A DNA stretch of 64,000 nt from Desulfovibrio piger (GTDB lineage: Bacteria > Desulfobacterota > Desulfovibrionia > Desulfovibrionales > Desulfovibrionaceae), in NCBI RefSeq assembly GCF_900116045.1, contig NZ_LT630450.1:2566501-2630500 (forward strand), read 5' to 3'. The translations under genes and the position numbers were made by a program. Positions within the stretch are counted from its first letter, which is position 1. Every line of letters starts with the position of its first letter. Below, in pieces: positions 27,199 through 35,570 of this stretch. The notes below the pieces were generated by a model, which saw only the letters and a program-made list of their open reading frames with translations, ran no database searches and had not been told where the DNA came from.

Positions 27199-27954
27199 TT
27201 AGACGGCCCCGGCGGCCTCCTCACCTACCGGCGGCGGGGGCGGTGCCGTGGGCGGGGTCAGCTTGTGCGAGGAGTTGGCCGGCGGCATGGTGGGCACGTT
27301 CTGGGCCGCCGGCTGGGCGGCCGGTGCCGTGGAAGGAGCCGCGGCGGGCGTGGCCGCCGGTTGCGTGCCCTGGCCCGCGCCGGGCACCACCTGGCCCCTG
27401 GGCACGGGCATGTCGGCCTGCTTCTGGGGCAGCATCAGATAGCTGATGACCTGCTTGACGCCCTCCACCTGGCGCGCGGCACGGATGGCCAGCTTGCGTT
27501 CGGCCTCATCCTTGACCACGCCCAGCAGCACCACGCGTCCGGCATTGACTTCCGTATCGATGCGGGTGGAGCTCAGGCCCGAGGTGCCGATGAGTTCCGT
27601 GCGCAGCTTGGTGGCCAGGACGAAGTCGCCGGTATCGCTCTTGGCCGGAGTGAACCAGTGCGAGGTGACGGAGCGCACGCCCTTGTGGCGGCGGGCGATG
27701 CGGATGGCCTGGGAGCGCATCTTCTCGGGGGCCTCGCCCACCAGGAAGACGTGGCCGTAATAGCAGTAGACCTTGATGCCCCAGCCCTGGGAAAGGTTGG
27801 CGTCCATGAGGTCGGACTTGATGCCCAGGGAGATCTCCTTGTCATCGCTGATGGTGCCGCCCAGGCGCTGGTCGTCGTAGACGCCGTACAGCATGCCGCA
27901 ACCGCTGCTGAGCGTGAGGCAGCAGAGGAGCAGCAGGGGGACGAAGTAACGCAT
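27199..27954 (-). CDS. BON-domain lipoprotein
   Basis: 251 residues. The signal ends in a lipobox (LTLSSGC). Two BON-like units follow, around residues 45-115 (VFLVGEAP) and 120-185 ([23 protein letters not shown]), then a long Pro/Ala-rich, probably disordered tail of about 65 residues. OsmY/DolP-type BON proteins act at the outer membrane or periplasm in envelope integrity. The ATG has AAGGAGGA upstream. It starts 22 bases after murA and is probably co-transcribed with it. Confidence 0.85.
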   Translation of the reverse strand: MRYFVPLLLLCCLTLSSGCGMLYGVYDDQRLGGTISDDKEISLGIKSDLMDANLSQGWGIKVYCYYGHVFLVGEAPEKMRSQAIRIARRHKGVRSVTSHWFTPAKSDTGDFVLATKLRTELIGTSGLSSTRIDTEVNAGRVVLLGVVKDEAERKLAIRAARQVEGVKQVISYLMLPQKQADMPVPRGQVVPGAGQGTQPAATPAAAPSTAPAAQPAAQNVPTMPPANSSHKLTPPTAPPPPPVGEEAAGAV

Positions 27955-27976
27955 GGATCCTCCTTGCGCCGGAGCG

Positions 27977-29227
27977 CTATTCCTTTTCACGCCGGATGCG
28001 GGCGCCCACGGCGTTGAGTTTGTTCTCGATGCGTTCGTAGCCGCGGTCCAGATGGTAGATGCGCTGCACGTGGGTCGTGCCGCGGGCGGCCAGACCGGCC
28101 AGCACCAGCGAGGCGCTGGCGCGCAGGTCCGAGGCCATGACCGGCGCGCCGGTCAGACGGCTGACGCCGCGCACCATGGCCGTATGGCCGGAGATCCTGA
28201 TGTCCGCGCCCATGCGCACCAGCTCCAGCACATGCATGAAGCGGTTCTCGAAGATGCTTTCCTCCACCATGCTGGAGCCTTCGGCCAGGCACATCAGGGC
28301 CATGATCTGGGCCTGCATGTCGGTGGGAAAGCCGGGGTAGGGGCGGGTCTTCACGTCCGCGCCGCGCAGCACGCCCTGGTAGCGGGCCAGCACGCCTTCG
28401 GGGCGCTGTTCGATGGCCAGGCCCATGCTTTCCAGCTTGGCGATAACGGATTCCAGCTCGGTGAAGGGGCAGTTTTTGAGCAGCAGCTCGCCGCCGGTGA
28501 TGCCTGCCGCCACCAGAAAGGTGCCGGCCTCGATGCGGTCGGCCATGATGGCGTATTCCGTGCCGCGCAGGCTGCTGACGCCCCTGATGCGGATGGTGCT
28601 GCTGCCGTGGCCCTCGATCCGCGCGCCGCAGGAGATGAGGAAATTGGCCAGGTCCACCACCTCGGGCTCGCGGGCCGCGTTTTCCAGCGTGGTCTCGCCG
28701 TCGGCCAGCACGGCGGCCATGAGCAGGTTCTCCGTGCCGCCCACGGTGGGCATGTCGAAGGTGATGTGGGCGCCGCGCAGCCTGTCGCAATGGCCCATGA
28801 TGTAGCCTTCTTCCAGCTCGAAGGTGGCGCCCATGAGCTCCAGGCCCTTCAGGTGCTGGTCCACCGGACGCGCGCCGATGGCGCAGCCGCCGGGCAGGGC
28901 CACGCGGGCCTGGCCGATGCGGGCCAGCAGCGGGCCCAGGCAGAGCACCGAGGCCCGCATGGTGCGCACCAGATCATAGGGGGCCTCGGGCAGCAGGCTG
29001 CCGGGCGCCAGCTCCACGCGGTGCCCGCTGTAGCCGCAGGTGCAGCCCAGCACGTTCAGGAGCTTGATGGTGGTATGGATGTCGCGCAGGTCGGGCACGT
29101 TGGTGTAGACCAGGGGCGCGTCCAGCAGGATGCCGGCAAAAAGAATGGGCAGGGCGGCATTCTTGGAGCCGCTGATATCTATGGTCCCTTTGAGCGGCGT
29201 ACCGCCTTCGATAATGAGCTTGTCCAT
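27977..29227 (-). CDS. murA: UDP-N-acetylglucosamine 1-carboxyvinyltransferase
   Basis: 416-residue first enzyme of peptidoglycan synthesis, transferring enolpyruvate from PEP to UDP-GlcNAc. GSKNAALPI, the catalytic loop [13 protein letters not shown] with the fosfomycin-target Cys, DRIEAGTFL, and [12 protein letters not shown] are all present. It is first of a two-gene unit with the BON lipoprotein. GAGGATCCTG precedes the ATG. Confidence 0.97.
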   Translation of the reverse strand: MDKLIIEGGTPLKGTIDISGSKNAALPILFAGILLDAPLVYTNVPDLRDIHTTIKLLNVLGCTCGYSGHRVELAPGSLLPEAPYDLVRTMRASVLCLGPLLARIGQARVALPGGCAIGARPVDQHLKGLELMGATFELEEGYIMGHCDRLRGAHITFDMPTVGGTENLLMAAVLADGETTLENAAREPEVVDLANFLISCGARIEGHGSSTIRIRGVSSLRGTEYAIMADRIEAGTFLVAAGITGGELLLKNCPFTELESVIAKLESMGLAIEQRPEGVLARYQGVLRGADVKTRPYPGFPTDMQAQIMALMCLAEGSSMVEESIFENRFMHVLELVRMGADIRISGHTAMVRGVSRLTGAPVMASDLRASASLVLAGLAARGTTHVQRIYHLDRGYERIENKLNAVGARIRREKE

Positions 29228-29400
29228 CAGGATCCTCGTGCGGCCTGCGGCCCGGGGCCACGGCGCATGCTGGGGGTTGCGGCACAGTCCTGTCCCCGCC
29301 GGGGACGGCCCGTGGTCCGGCAAAACAGGTGTTTTGAGCCGGTATGGGATGCTAGTTTTTTTTCTAAAAAAAATCCAGAAAGAGAATTGCAAATTTTTGC

Positions 29401-29429
29401 TTGCATATTTCCCGCGATGTGCGTATACA
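29401..29429 (+). promoter_or_regulatory. sigma-70 promoter of tRNA-His
   Basis: TTGCAT, 17-base spacer, TATACA, twelve bases before the tRNA. It is preceded by GCAAATTTTTGC, an AT tract also seen before the tRNA-Glu promoter. Confidence 0.7.
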
Positions 29430-29441
29430 CGTCTTCGTCAC

Positions 29442-29518
29442 GGCGGAAGTAGCTCAGTTGGTAGAGCACCTGGTTGTGGCCCAGGTGGCCGTGGGTTCAA
29501 GTCCCATCTTTCGCCCCA
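29442..29518 (+). tRNA. tRNA-His (GTG)
   Basis: Cloverleaf with an extra 5' G pairing with the discriminator C, the identity mark of tRNA-His. Acceptor GCGGAAG/CTTTCGC, anticodon arm CCTGG-TTGTGGC-CCAGG, T arm GTGGG-TTCAAGT-CCCAT, encoded CCA. Confidence 0.96.
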
Positions 29519-29527
29519 TAAGAAAAT

Positions 29528-29559
29528 CCCCCCGCTTTCGAGCGGGGTTTTTCTTTTTC
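29528..29559 (+). terminator. terminator of tRNA-His
   Basis: CCCCGCT-TTCG-AGCGGGG stem followed by T5 and a second T5. Confidence 0.9.
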
Positions 29560-29889
29560 TGCCGCCAGCTTACGGGCTACAGGCCATCAGCGGCCCCGTA
29601 CTGAAACCCGAGCCGGGAGGAGGACAGGTCCCGCTTTGGGGCTGTGTGCACGGAAGGGGATGTGCCGCGTCCGCAGGGGAGCAGCGCCCCTGACGGTCCT
29701 TTTCCGGCGCTGACGGAAAGGGACGGATCCCTCCTGCCCGTCCCTTCCGGTCCTTGTCTATGGATGGGCCCCTGTCCGCGGCCGGCAACTGCCCGGCGTG
29801 CGGGAAAAGCCCGAGGTCCTTTTCCCGCAGGAGTCGGCCTTTTTCCCCAGGGCAGCCAGGGGCCCTTGCGGCCTCTGGACGGGCCGCCC
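29560..29889. other. intergenic region between two tRNA genes
   Basis: GC-rich sequence without a supported gene or obvious structure. Confidence 0.45.
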
Positions 29890-29918
29890 TTGCCAAAGCA
29901 GGGCCTTTTGCGTACAAA
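29890..29918 (+). promoter_or_regulatory. sigma-70 promoter of tRNA-Pro
   Basis: TTGCCA, 17-base spacer, TACAAA, eleven bases before the tRNA. Confidence 0.6.
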
Positions 29919-29929
29919 ACATTCCGTCA

Positions 29930-30006
29930 CGGAGCGTGGCGCAGCATGGTAGCGCACCTGCTTTGGGAGCAGGGGGTCGCTGGTTCGAATCCAGTCGCTC
30001 CGACCA
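29930..30006 (+). tRNA. tRNA-Pro (TGG)
   Basis: Acceptor CGGAGCG/CGCTCCG, anticodon arm CCTGC-TTTGGGA-GCAGG, T arm CTGG-TTCGAAT-CCAG, discriminator A, encoded CCA. Confidence 0.95.
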
Positions 30007-30017
30007 TAAAAAATCAC

Positions 30018-30057
30018 GAGGTCATACCACAGGATGTGGTGTGGCCTCTTTTTTTTT
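30018..30057 (+). terminator. terminator of tRNA-Pro
   Basis: GAGGTCATACCAC/GTGGTGTGGCCTC hairpin with a wobble pair, then T9. It faces the sigma-54 activator gene coming from the other side. Confidence 0.85.
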
Positions 30058-30280
30058 GCCGATGGGATCAGGCCCGCGGGCCGTCCGCGGACGTTGGGCC
30101 CCCGCCGCATGCCTTTCCCGCATCCGTGCGGGTGCCTTTTCCGGCGGGAGGGCCCGGGGGACCGGTGCGGGAGGCCGTTCCGGCGCGGGGAAAGAGGGAT
30201 GCGGCAAGGCCGTCCCCCCTGCTTGCGGCAGGGGTTTCCCGCGGGGGCGGCCGCCACGGCAGCGGGCGGGCCATGCCGGG

Positions 30281-32026
30281 CTAGAGGCCGGCCGGCTTCT
30301 TGCGCCCGGCGATGATGCGGTAGAGTTTCGCGCGGGAGATGCCGAGCGAAAGCGCGGCAAGGGCCTTGTTGCCCTTGTGCTGCTCCAGGCTGTCCATGAC
30401 CGTCTTGAACGCGTAGTCCGCCACCATGTCGTCCAGTGTCCGGGAGCCGCCGGAAGGGGCGGTCGAGGCGTCCAGGAGGTATTGGGGAAGATGGCGGCTT
30501 TCGATGATGTTGCCGTCGATGATGTTGAACGCGTATTCGATGATGTTGCCCAGTTCCCGGACATTGCCGGGCCAGTCGTAATTCATGAACAGATAGTAGA
30601 CTTCCTTGGAGACGCCGCTGATATTTTTTTTGAACACCTGCGCATAGAGCCGCAAAAAATAAATGATGAGCGACTTGATGTCTTCTTTCCGCTCGCGCAG
30701 CGGCGGGATGGTGATGGAGACGACGTTCAGCCGGAACAGCAGGTCGCTGCGGAAGCGGCCCTGCTTGACCAGCTGGAGCAGGTCCCTGTTCGTTGCGGCG
30801 ACGATGCGTACGTCGAGCTGCTTGGAGCTTTGCCCGCCGATGCGCTGCACCTCGCGTTCCTGGATGATGCGCAGCAGCTTGGCCTGAAGGGAAAGGGACA
30901 TCTCGCCCAGTTCGTCAAGAAAGATGGTCCCGGTATGCGCCTGTTCGAACAGGCCGGGGTTCCCGCTTTTCTTGGCCCCGGTGAACGCGCCGGAATCATA
31001 GCCGAACACTTCGGCTTCCAGCAGGGATTCCGGCAGGCTGGCGCAGTTGAGCTTGATGAACGGGCCGCCGGCCCTTTCGCTGAGTTCGTGGAGCGAGCGG
31101 GCCAGCAGCTCCTTGCCCGTGCCGCTTTCGCTCTGCAGGAGCACGGTCGAGGAGGAGGGCGCCACCTTTTTGATGATGGCCTTGATGCGCAGGACGGATT
31201 TGCTCTGGCCGACGAAAGACTGGATGGAGGTCTTTTCCGCCTTCCGCCTGTTCGCGGCGGGCGGGCAGTGCGGGTCCCCAAGCGGCGCGGGGGCTGTTTT
31301 CAGGCTGCTTTTCAGGGGCTGCCCGTCCAGGGCCGAGACGGCGGAAAAACAGATGAGGAAGCCGTGCAGCCGCTCCCCTGCCAGCATGAGCTTTCTTTTT
31401 TCGGCCAGGAAGGTCCGGCCTGTCTTTTCGTCCCTGCAGAAGGATTCCGGCAGGGACGCCCCCTCTTCGTTCTCGGAAAAGATCCCCAGCAGCAGTTCAA
31501 GATCCTTCAGGGTCCTGACCTCGTATTTTTTGTGCTGCGACGAGAGGATGTCGTGCATGGTCGCGTTCATGAAGACGACGCGCTCGAAGGCATCGGTGAT
31601 GACGATGCCGTCGGTGATGCACTGCATGGACATCTTGAAGCGCAGCAGATGCGTGAACTGCTGGCTGAGGTCTTCGGCCATCTTCTTGACGTCGGTGATG
31701 TCCGAGAGAAGGAGGACGAGATCTGCCCCGTCGAAAAAGGAGTCGATGAGATAGGTGTGGTCGGCGATGTTCAGCTTGCGCAGCCGGATCTCCGTGGCAT
31801 CCCCCGCCTCAAGGACCCTGGGCAGGGAAAGCTCGGAAAACAGGATCTCCTTCAGCTTCTTGACGGATCTTCCGGTCAGCGCAAGGAGCTTCAGCCCGGC
31901 ATTGTTGACGGGGAAGATATCTCCCTTGCGGGAGACGGCAAGTATGGCTTCGGAAAGATGGTCAAGCAGAGCGCTTTTCCGCAAAGCGACATGACGAGGA
32001 ACAGTTTCATGCATGGCCGTCACCAT
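30281..32026 (-). CDS. PAS-containing sigma-54 activator, likely regulator of the grd-like operon
   Basis: 581 residues. Two PAS-like sensor regions lie at about 15-125 and 130-250. The AAA+ domain (roughly 270-505) has Walker A SESGTGKE, the sigma-54 contact loop GAFTGA, and NRDLLQL/FRSDLLFRL. A Fis-type HTH ends the protein (ALAALSLGISRAKLYRII). Such proteins open sigma-54 promoters after sensing a ligand or redox state. It is divergent from grdA1, whose promoter is a near-perfect -24/-12 element, so control of that operon is strongly suggested. The start is unsure: ATG 32026 and ATG 32014 are both possible. Confidence 0.88.
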   Translation of the reverse strand: MVTAMHETVPRHVALRKSALLDHLSEAILAVSRKGDIFPVNNAGLKLLALTGRSVKKLKEILFSELSLPRVLEAGDATEIRLRKLNIADHTYLIDSFFDGADLVLLLSDITDVKKMAEDLSQQFTHLLRFKMSMQCITDGIVITDAFERVVFMNATMHDILSSQHKKYEVRTLKDLELLLGIFSENEEGASLPESFCRDEKTGRTFLAEKRKLMLAGERLHGFLICFSAVSALDGQPLKSSLKTAPAPLGDPHCPPAANRRKAEKTSIQSFVGQSKSVLRIKAIIKKVAPSSSTVLLQSESGTGKELLARSLHELSERAGGPFIKLNCASLPESLLEAEVFGYDSGAFTGAKKSGNPGLFEQAHTGTIFLDELGEMSLSLQAKLLRIIQEREVQRIGGQSSKQLDVRIVAATNRDLLQLVKQGRFRSDLLFRLNVVSITIPPLRERKEDIKSLIIYFLRLYAQVFKKNISGVSKEVYYLFMNYDWPGNVRELGNIIEYAFNIIDGNIIESRHLPQYLLDASTAPSGGSRTLDDMVADYAFKTVMDSLEQHKGNKALAALSLGISRAKLYRIIAGRKKPAGL

Positions 32027-32278
32027 CCGCAAACAGCATCATCGGCCCGGCGGGACGCCATCCCTGATCCAGGGCCCGGCCATGCCGGGGCATCCGCGGG
32101 GCTCCCTCCCGGGGCAGTACGCCTTGGCGGATTATTGCATAGTTGTCTGTGATGACAAACAAAAAATTCCGTCCTGTCCGGCGGGGCAGAATGTTTCATA
32201 TCCGCGAAAAAACTGTCTCTGAAATGAATATATAACATACCGATATAACACAATTTTTTCGATCAATAGTTTTTGCCA

Positions 32279-32329
32279 TCTCAAAATTGAGACAATATTG
32301 GTTAGCTTATTCAATATCAACTTGATATT
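32279..32329. promoter_or_regulatory. candidate upstream activating sites
   Basis: Two palindromes, TCTCAAAATTGAGA (32279-32292) and AATATCA-ACT-TGATATT (32313-32329), in an AT-rich stretch just upstream of the sigma-54 promoter. They are plausible binding sites for the divergent activator or for a bending protein. Confidence 0.45.
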
Positions 32330-32344
32330 ATTGGATATTTTCCG

Positions 32345-32360
32345 TGGCATGGCTCTTGCT
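32345..32360 (+). promoter_or_regulatory. sigma-54 promoter of the grd-like operon
   Basis: TGGCAT-GGCTC-TTGCT matches the -24/-12 consensus with correct spacing, 28 bases before the grdA1 ATG. Confidence 0.85.
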
Positions 32361-32388
32361 ATTTAAATCACAAACGCAAGGAGCTGTC

Positions 32389-32850
32389 ATGGAAGACACC
32401 AGCCCTCAATTCATAGTGATCGGAGCCATGGACGGGGTCTCCTCCGGGGCCCTGTGTTCCGCGCTGGAGGAAAGTGGCCATACCGTGATCTACGCCATCA
32501 ACCAGTTTTTCGTTTGAATGACCGCAGGCGCTATGGATCTGGAAGATCAATGGAAGCTGGCCAGGGTCATCGAACATGGCAACCATACCAACCTGTGTGT
32601 CCTTATCGGCTGCCCGGATGCGGAAAGCAGCCAGATCCAGGCGGAAACGGTCTCCACCGGGGACCCCTCCCTTTCGGGACCGCTGACGGGGAAGCCGTTG
32701 CGGCTCAGGGTGATGCATATCGTGGAGCCTGAGGCCGCGGCCTTTTTTTCTCCCCGGGCATTCGAAAAATACATCCTGCCCGCCATCCACCGGCTGGACA
32801 AGGAGGCCATCTGCCAGCGGATGCATGATATCCGCAAGAAAAATGGGTGA
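32389..32850 (+). CDS. grdA: divergent glycine reductase selenoprotein A (GrdA1)
   Basis: 153 residues including selenocysteine 43, encoded by TGA at 32515-32517. GrdA carries the Se-carboxymethyl group between the substrate protein B and protein C. After the UGA the conserved run TAGAMDLE is intact. Before it, the sequence is NQFFVU where GrdA has ECFVU: the redox partner Cys three residues upstream of Sec is Phe. The C-terminal half (ETVSTGDPSLSGPLTG) follows GrdA, then diverges. A start after the UGA would lose the Sec and half the fold, so read-through is preferred. AAGGAG precedes the ATG. It is first in the operon, before the GrdE-like gene. Confidence 0.85.
32515..32517 (+). other. in-frame UGA read as selenocysteine 43
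   Basis: The TGA lies within the FxxU-TAGAMDLE context of GrdA. The frame continues for 110 codons with family similarity. I could not find an obvious SECIS hairpin just downstream by eye. Confidence 0.8.
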
Positions 32851-32918
32851 CATATACGAGGATCGTTCATGCATGCGTCACGTGAACATGACTGTGCATT
32901 TTGGTAAAGGAGTCTGTG

Positions 32919-34169
32919 ATGGAATTGGAATTGTTGGATTTTCCTGTTCAGAATGTCGTATTTGGTGAAAAGACGGCCCTGGAAGGGGCAGTGCTCACCA
33001 TCAACAGGGAGGAGATGGCCCGGGCCATCGACCCGGACGGATTTTTCGCCGACGTGCAGATAGACATAGCCCGCCCCGGTGAGCCCGTACGCATCATCAA
33101 CATCATGGATGTCATGCAGCCGCGCTGCAAGGAAGCGGATGAGGAAAGCCCCTATCCGGGCATGTTCTCGCCCATGCGGCTCGCCGGCACAGGTCGCACC
33201 CGCGTCCTCCGGGGCGTCAGCGTCATGCAGACGGGCAGGCGCCAGGGCATACAGGAAGGCATCATCGACATGTCCGGGCCCGGCGCGGCGTATTCGCTGT
33301 TCAGCTCGCTCTGCAATGTCGTCCTGCGCTGCACGCCGGCAGACCCCAATGCCGGCAACGGTGATTTCGACGCCGCCACGCGCAAGTCCCTGCTGGCAGC
33401 CGCCCTGTATCTGGGGCGGACGGCACGGGGGCAGCAGCCGGGGAGCGTGCAGACCTTCAGCACGGACGCGCCCGCGGATGCCCGCCTGCGCAAGGTCGTC
33501 TACATCTATTACCTGCAATCGCAGGGCCCGCTGCGCAACACCTTCCTTTACGGCAAGGACGTCACCAGCCTCCTGCCCACGCTGCTCCATCCCAACGAAG
33601 TGCTGGATGGCGCCATCATCAGCGGCAACTACATCATCGCCTGCCAGAAGAACCCCACCTATCTGCACCTCAACAATCCCGTCATCCGGGAGCTCTATGC
33701 CCGCCACGGCAAGACGCTGGATTTTGCCGGTGTGGTCATCGCCAACGAGCACAGCACGCTTTTCGACAAGCGGCGTACGGCCGAGTTCGCCGCCAAGCTG
33801 GCCCGGCAGGTGGGCGCCGAGGGCGTCGTCATGACCCAGGAAGGCGGCGGCCACGCCGACTCCGACCTCATGTTCTGCACCCGGGCCTGCGCTGCCCAGG
33901 GCATCCCGTCGGTGATGCTCATCAATGAGCTGGCCGGCCCCGAGGGGGACCAGCCCTCGCTGGTGGACACCACGCCCCTGGCCCGTCATGTCGTCAGCAC
34001 GGGGAACAACGACCAGATCATCGACCTGCCCGGCATGGCCACGGTGCTGGGAGGGGACTGCCTGCTCAGGGTGCCGGACGCCTCCCGGCCGTTCTCCACG
34101 GCGCTGGGCCGGATGTACACGGCCACGAACCAGCTGGGGGCCTACAGGCTTTCCGCCACGGCATTCTGA
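32919..34169 (+). CDS. GrdE/GrdG/GrdI-like substrate-specific subunit, cleavage Cys replaced
   Basis: 416 residues, homologous along its length to the proprotein subunit of protein B: ARPGEPVRIINIMDV, EGIIDMSGPGAAYS, YYLQSQGPLRNTFLYG, LHPNEVLDGAIISGN, NNPVIRELYARHGK and the C-terminal TATNQLGAYRLSA. In GrdE the bond before a Cys in an Asn-Cys pair is cut to form a pyruvoyl group. Here that pair is Asn237-Tyr238 (GAIISGNYIIAC), so classical cleavage looks impossible. AAAGGAG supports the start at 32919. It probably pairs with the next gene to bind and activate the operon's substrate. Whether sarcosine and betaine homologues share this change must be compared. Confidence 0.82.
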   Translation: MELELLDFPVQNVVFGEKTALEGAVLTINREEMARAIDPDGFFADVQIDIARPGEPVRIINIMDVMQPRCKEADEESPYPGMFSPMRLAGTGRTRVLRGVSVMQTGRRQGIQEGIIDMSGPGAAYSLFSSLCNVVLRCTPADPNAGNGDFDAATRKSLLAAALYLGRTARGQQPGSVQTFSTDAPADARLRKVVYIYYLQSQGPLRNTFLYGKDVTSLLPTLLHPNEVLDGAIISGNYIIACQKNPTYLHLNNPVIRELYARHGKTLDFAGVVIANEHSTLFDKRRTAEFAAKLARQVGAEGVVMTQEGGGHADSDLMFCTRACAAQGIPSVMLINELAGPEGDQPSLVDTTPLARHVVSTGNNDQIIDLPGMATVLGGDCLLRVPDASRPFSTALGRMYTATNQLGAYRLSATAF

Positions 34170-34241
34170 GGCCTCGGGGAGACGCGCTCCACGGCTCCCG
34201 GCCTTTTTCAAGGCAACCCTTCAACCCACTGAGAGAACGCC

Positions 34242-35546
34242 ATGATAAAGATCGTCCACTATCTCAACCAGTTCTTCGGGCAGATAGGGGGAGAAGACAA
34301 GGCGGACATCCCTCCGCTCGTCAGGCATGAGCCCGTCGGCCCCGCCATGGCTTTTGCCGCGCAGCTCAAGGACATCGCCACGGTCTCGGCCACCATCATC
34401 TGCGGTGACAACTACATCGCGGGCAACCAGGAACAGGCCATCGAGACCATCATGGGCTTCATCCGCGAAGAGAAGCCCGACCTGTTCCTCGCCGGCCCGG
34501 CCTTCAATGCCGGACGGTATGGCCCGGCATGCGGCGCCGTGTGCGCGGCCGTGGCGGCGGAGCTGCACATCCCGGTCATCACGGGCATGTACCCGGAGAA
34601 CCCCGGGGCCGAACTCTACCGGGACAAGGCGCTCATCATCAGGACCGCCAATTCCGTGGCGGGCATGCGCCAGGCCGTGACCGCCATGAGCGCCCTGGCC
34701 AGGAAGATCGCCACGGGCGTCCCCGTCGGCCCCGCCGCGGTGGAAGGCTACCTGCCCACCGGGCATCGCCGGAACATCTGGAGCGACAGGACCGGGGCCG
34801 TGCGCGCCGTGGACATGCTGCTTGCCGTGCTTGACGGCAAGGACGAAGAGGCGGGCACGGAGCTGCCCATGCCGGTCTTCGATGAAGTGGTTCCGGCAGC
34901 GCCCCTGGCCGATCCCGCCAGGGCACGCATCGCCCTGGTCACCGAAGGCGGGCTGGTGCCCAGGGGGAACCCGGACGGCCTGGAATCCTCCCGGGCCAGC
35001 AAGTACCTGCGGCTGTCGCTGGAAGGGCTCCAGACCCTTGCCCCGGAATCGTTCCAGACCGTCCACGGCGGCTACAACAACGCCTTCGTCAATGCCGATC
35101 CCTGCAGGCTGCTGCCCCTTGATGTCTGCCGCGAGCTGGTGGCCGAGGGCGTCATCGGCGAGCTGGCGGACTACTGCTTCACCACCACGGGCAACGGCAC
35201 CTCCTACAACAACAGCAAGGAATTCGGGAAGGCCATCGCGGCCGCCCTGAAGGCGGACAACGTACAGGGGGTCATCCTCACCTCCACCTGAGGCACCGGT
35301 ACTCGTTGCGGCGCAACGATCACCAAGGAAATCGAACGCATGGGCATCCCTACCGCCCAGATCTGCACCATCACTTCCATCGCTGCCTCCATCGGCGTTC
35401 CCCGCATTGTCCCCGGGGAGGGGATACCCTTCCCGGTGGGCAACCCTTCCCTTGATGCCGTCGCGGAAAAGAAGCTGCGCCGGAGCCTCGTCCTGAAGGC
35501 CCTGCAGGCCATCAGCCAGCCGGCTCCCGGTCCCGGCCATCCATAA
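34242..35546 (+). CDS. GrdB/GrdF/GrdH-like selenoprotein, catalytic subunit of protein B
   Basis: 434 residues with selenocysteine 350 encoded by TGA at 35289-35291. HYLNQFFGQIGGEDKAD, FLAGPAFNAGRYG, VHGGYNNAFVNADP and FTTTGNGTSYNNS are family motifs. The active-site segment reads TSTUGTGTRCGATITKEIERMGIP; GrdB has a Cys three residues after Sec, here Gly353, while Cys356 remains. In the family the Sec attacks the substrate's alpha carbon and hands the carboxymethyl group to GrdA. A stop at the UGA would remove about 85 conserved residues, so read-through is very likely. A hairpin after the UGA could be its SECIS. The gene follows the GrdE-like subunit, as usual. Confidence 0.9.
35289..35291 (+). 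other. in-frame UGA read as selenocysteine 350
   Basis: TST-UGA-GTGTRCGAT matches the Sec context of GrdB/F/H proteins; the homologous frame continues 84 codons to TAA. Confidence 0.88.
35303..35319 (+). promoter_or_regulatory. candidate bacterial SECIS hairpin
   Basis: TCGTTGC-GGC-GCAACGA, a perfect 7-bp stem with a GGC loop, starting 12 bases after the UGA, within the range for a SelB-binding hairpin. Confidence 0.6.
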
Positions 35547-35570
35547 CCAGCAACTTTTGTGGGGGATCCC

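Noticed and set aside
32518..32850. A separate short gene starting just after the UGA in grdA1
   Set aside because: There is no ribosome site, and the region before the UGA matches the GrdA N-terminus in the same frame; selenocysteine read-through explains both.
35340..35546. A separate 68-codon gene after the UGA in the GrdB-like gene
   Set aside because: It is the in-frame C-terminus of the selenoprotein, with homology running through the UGA.
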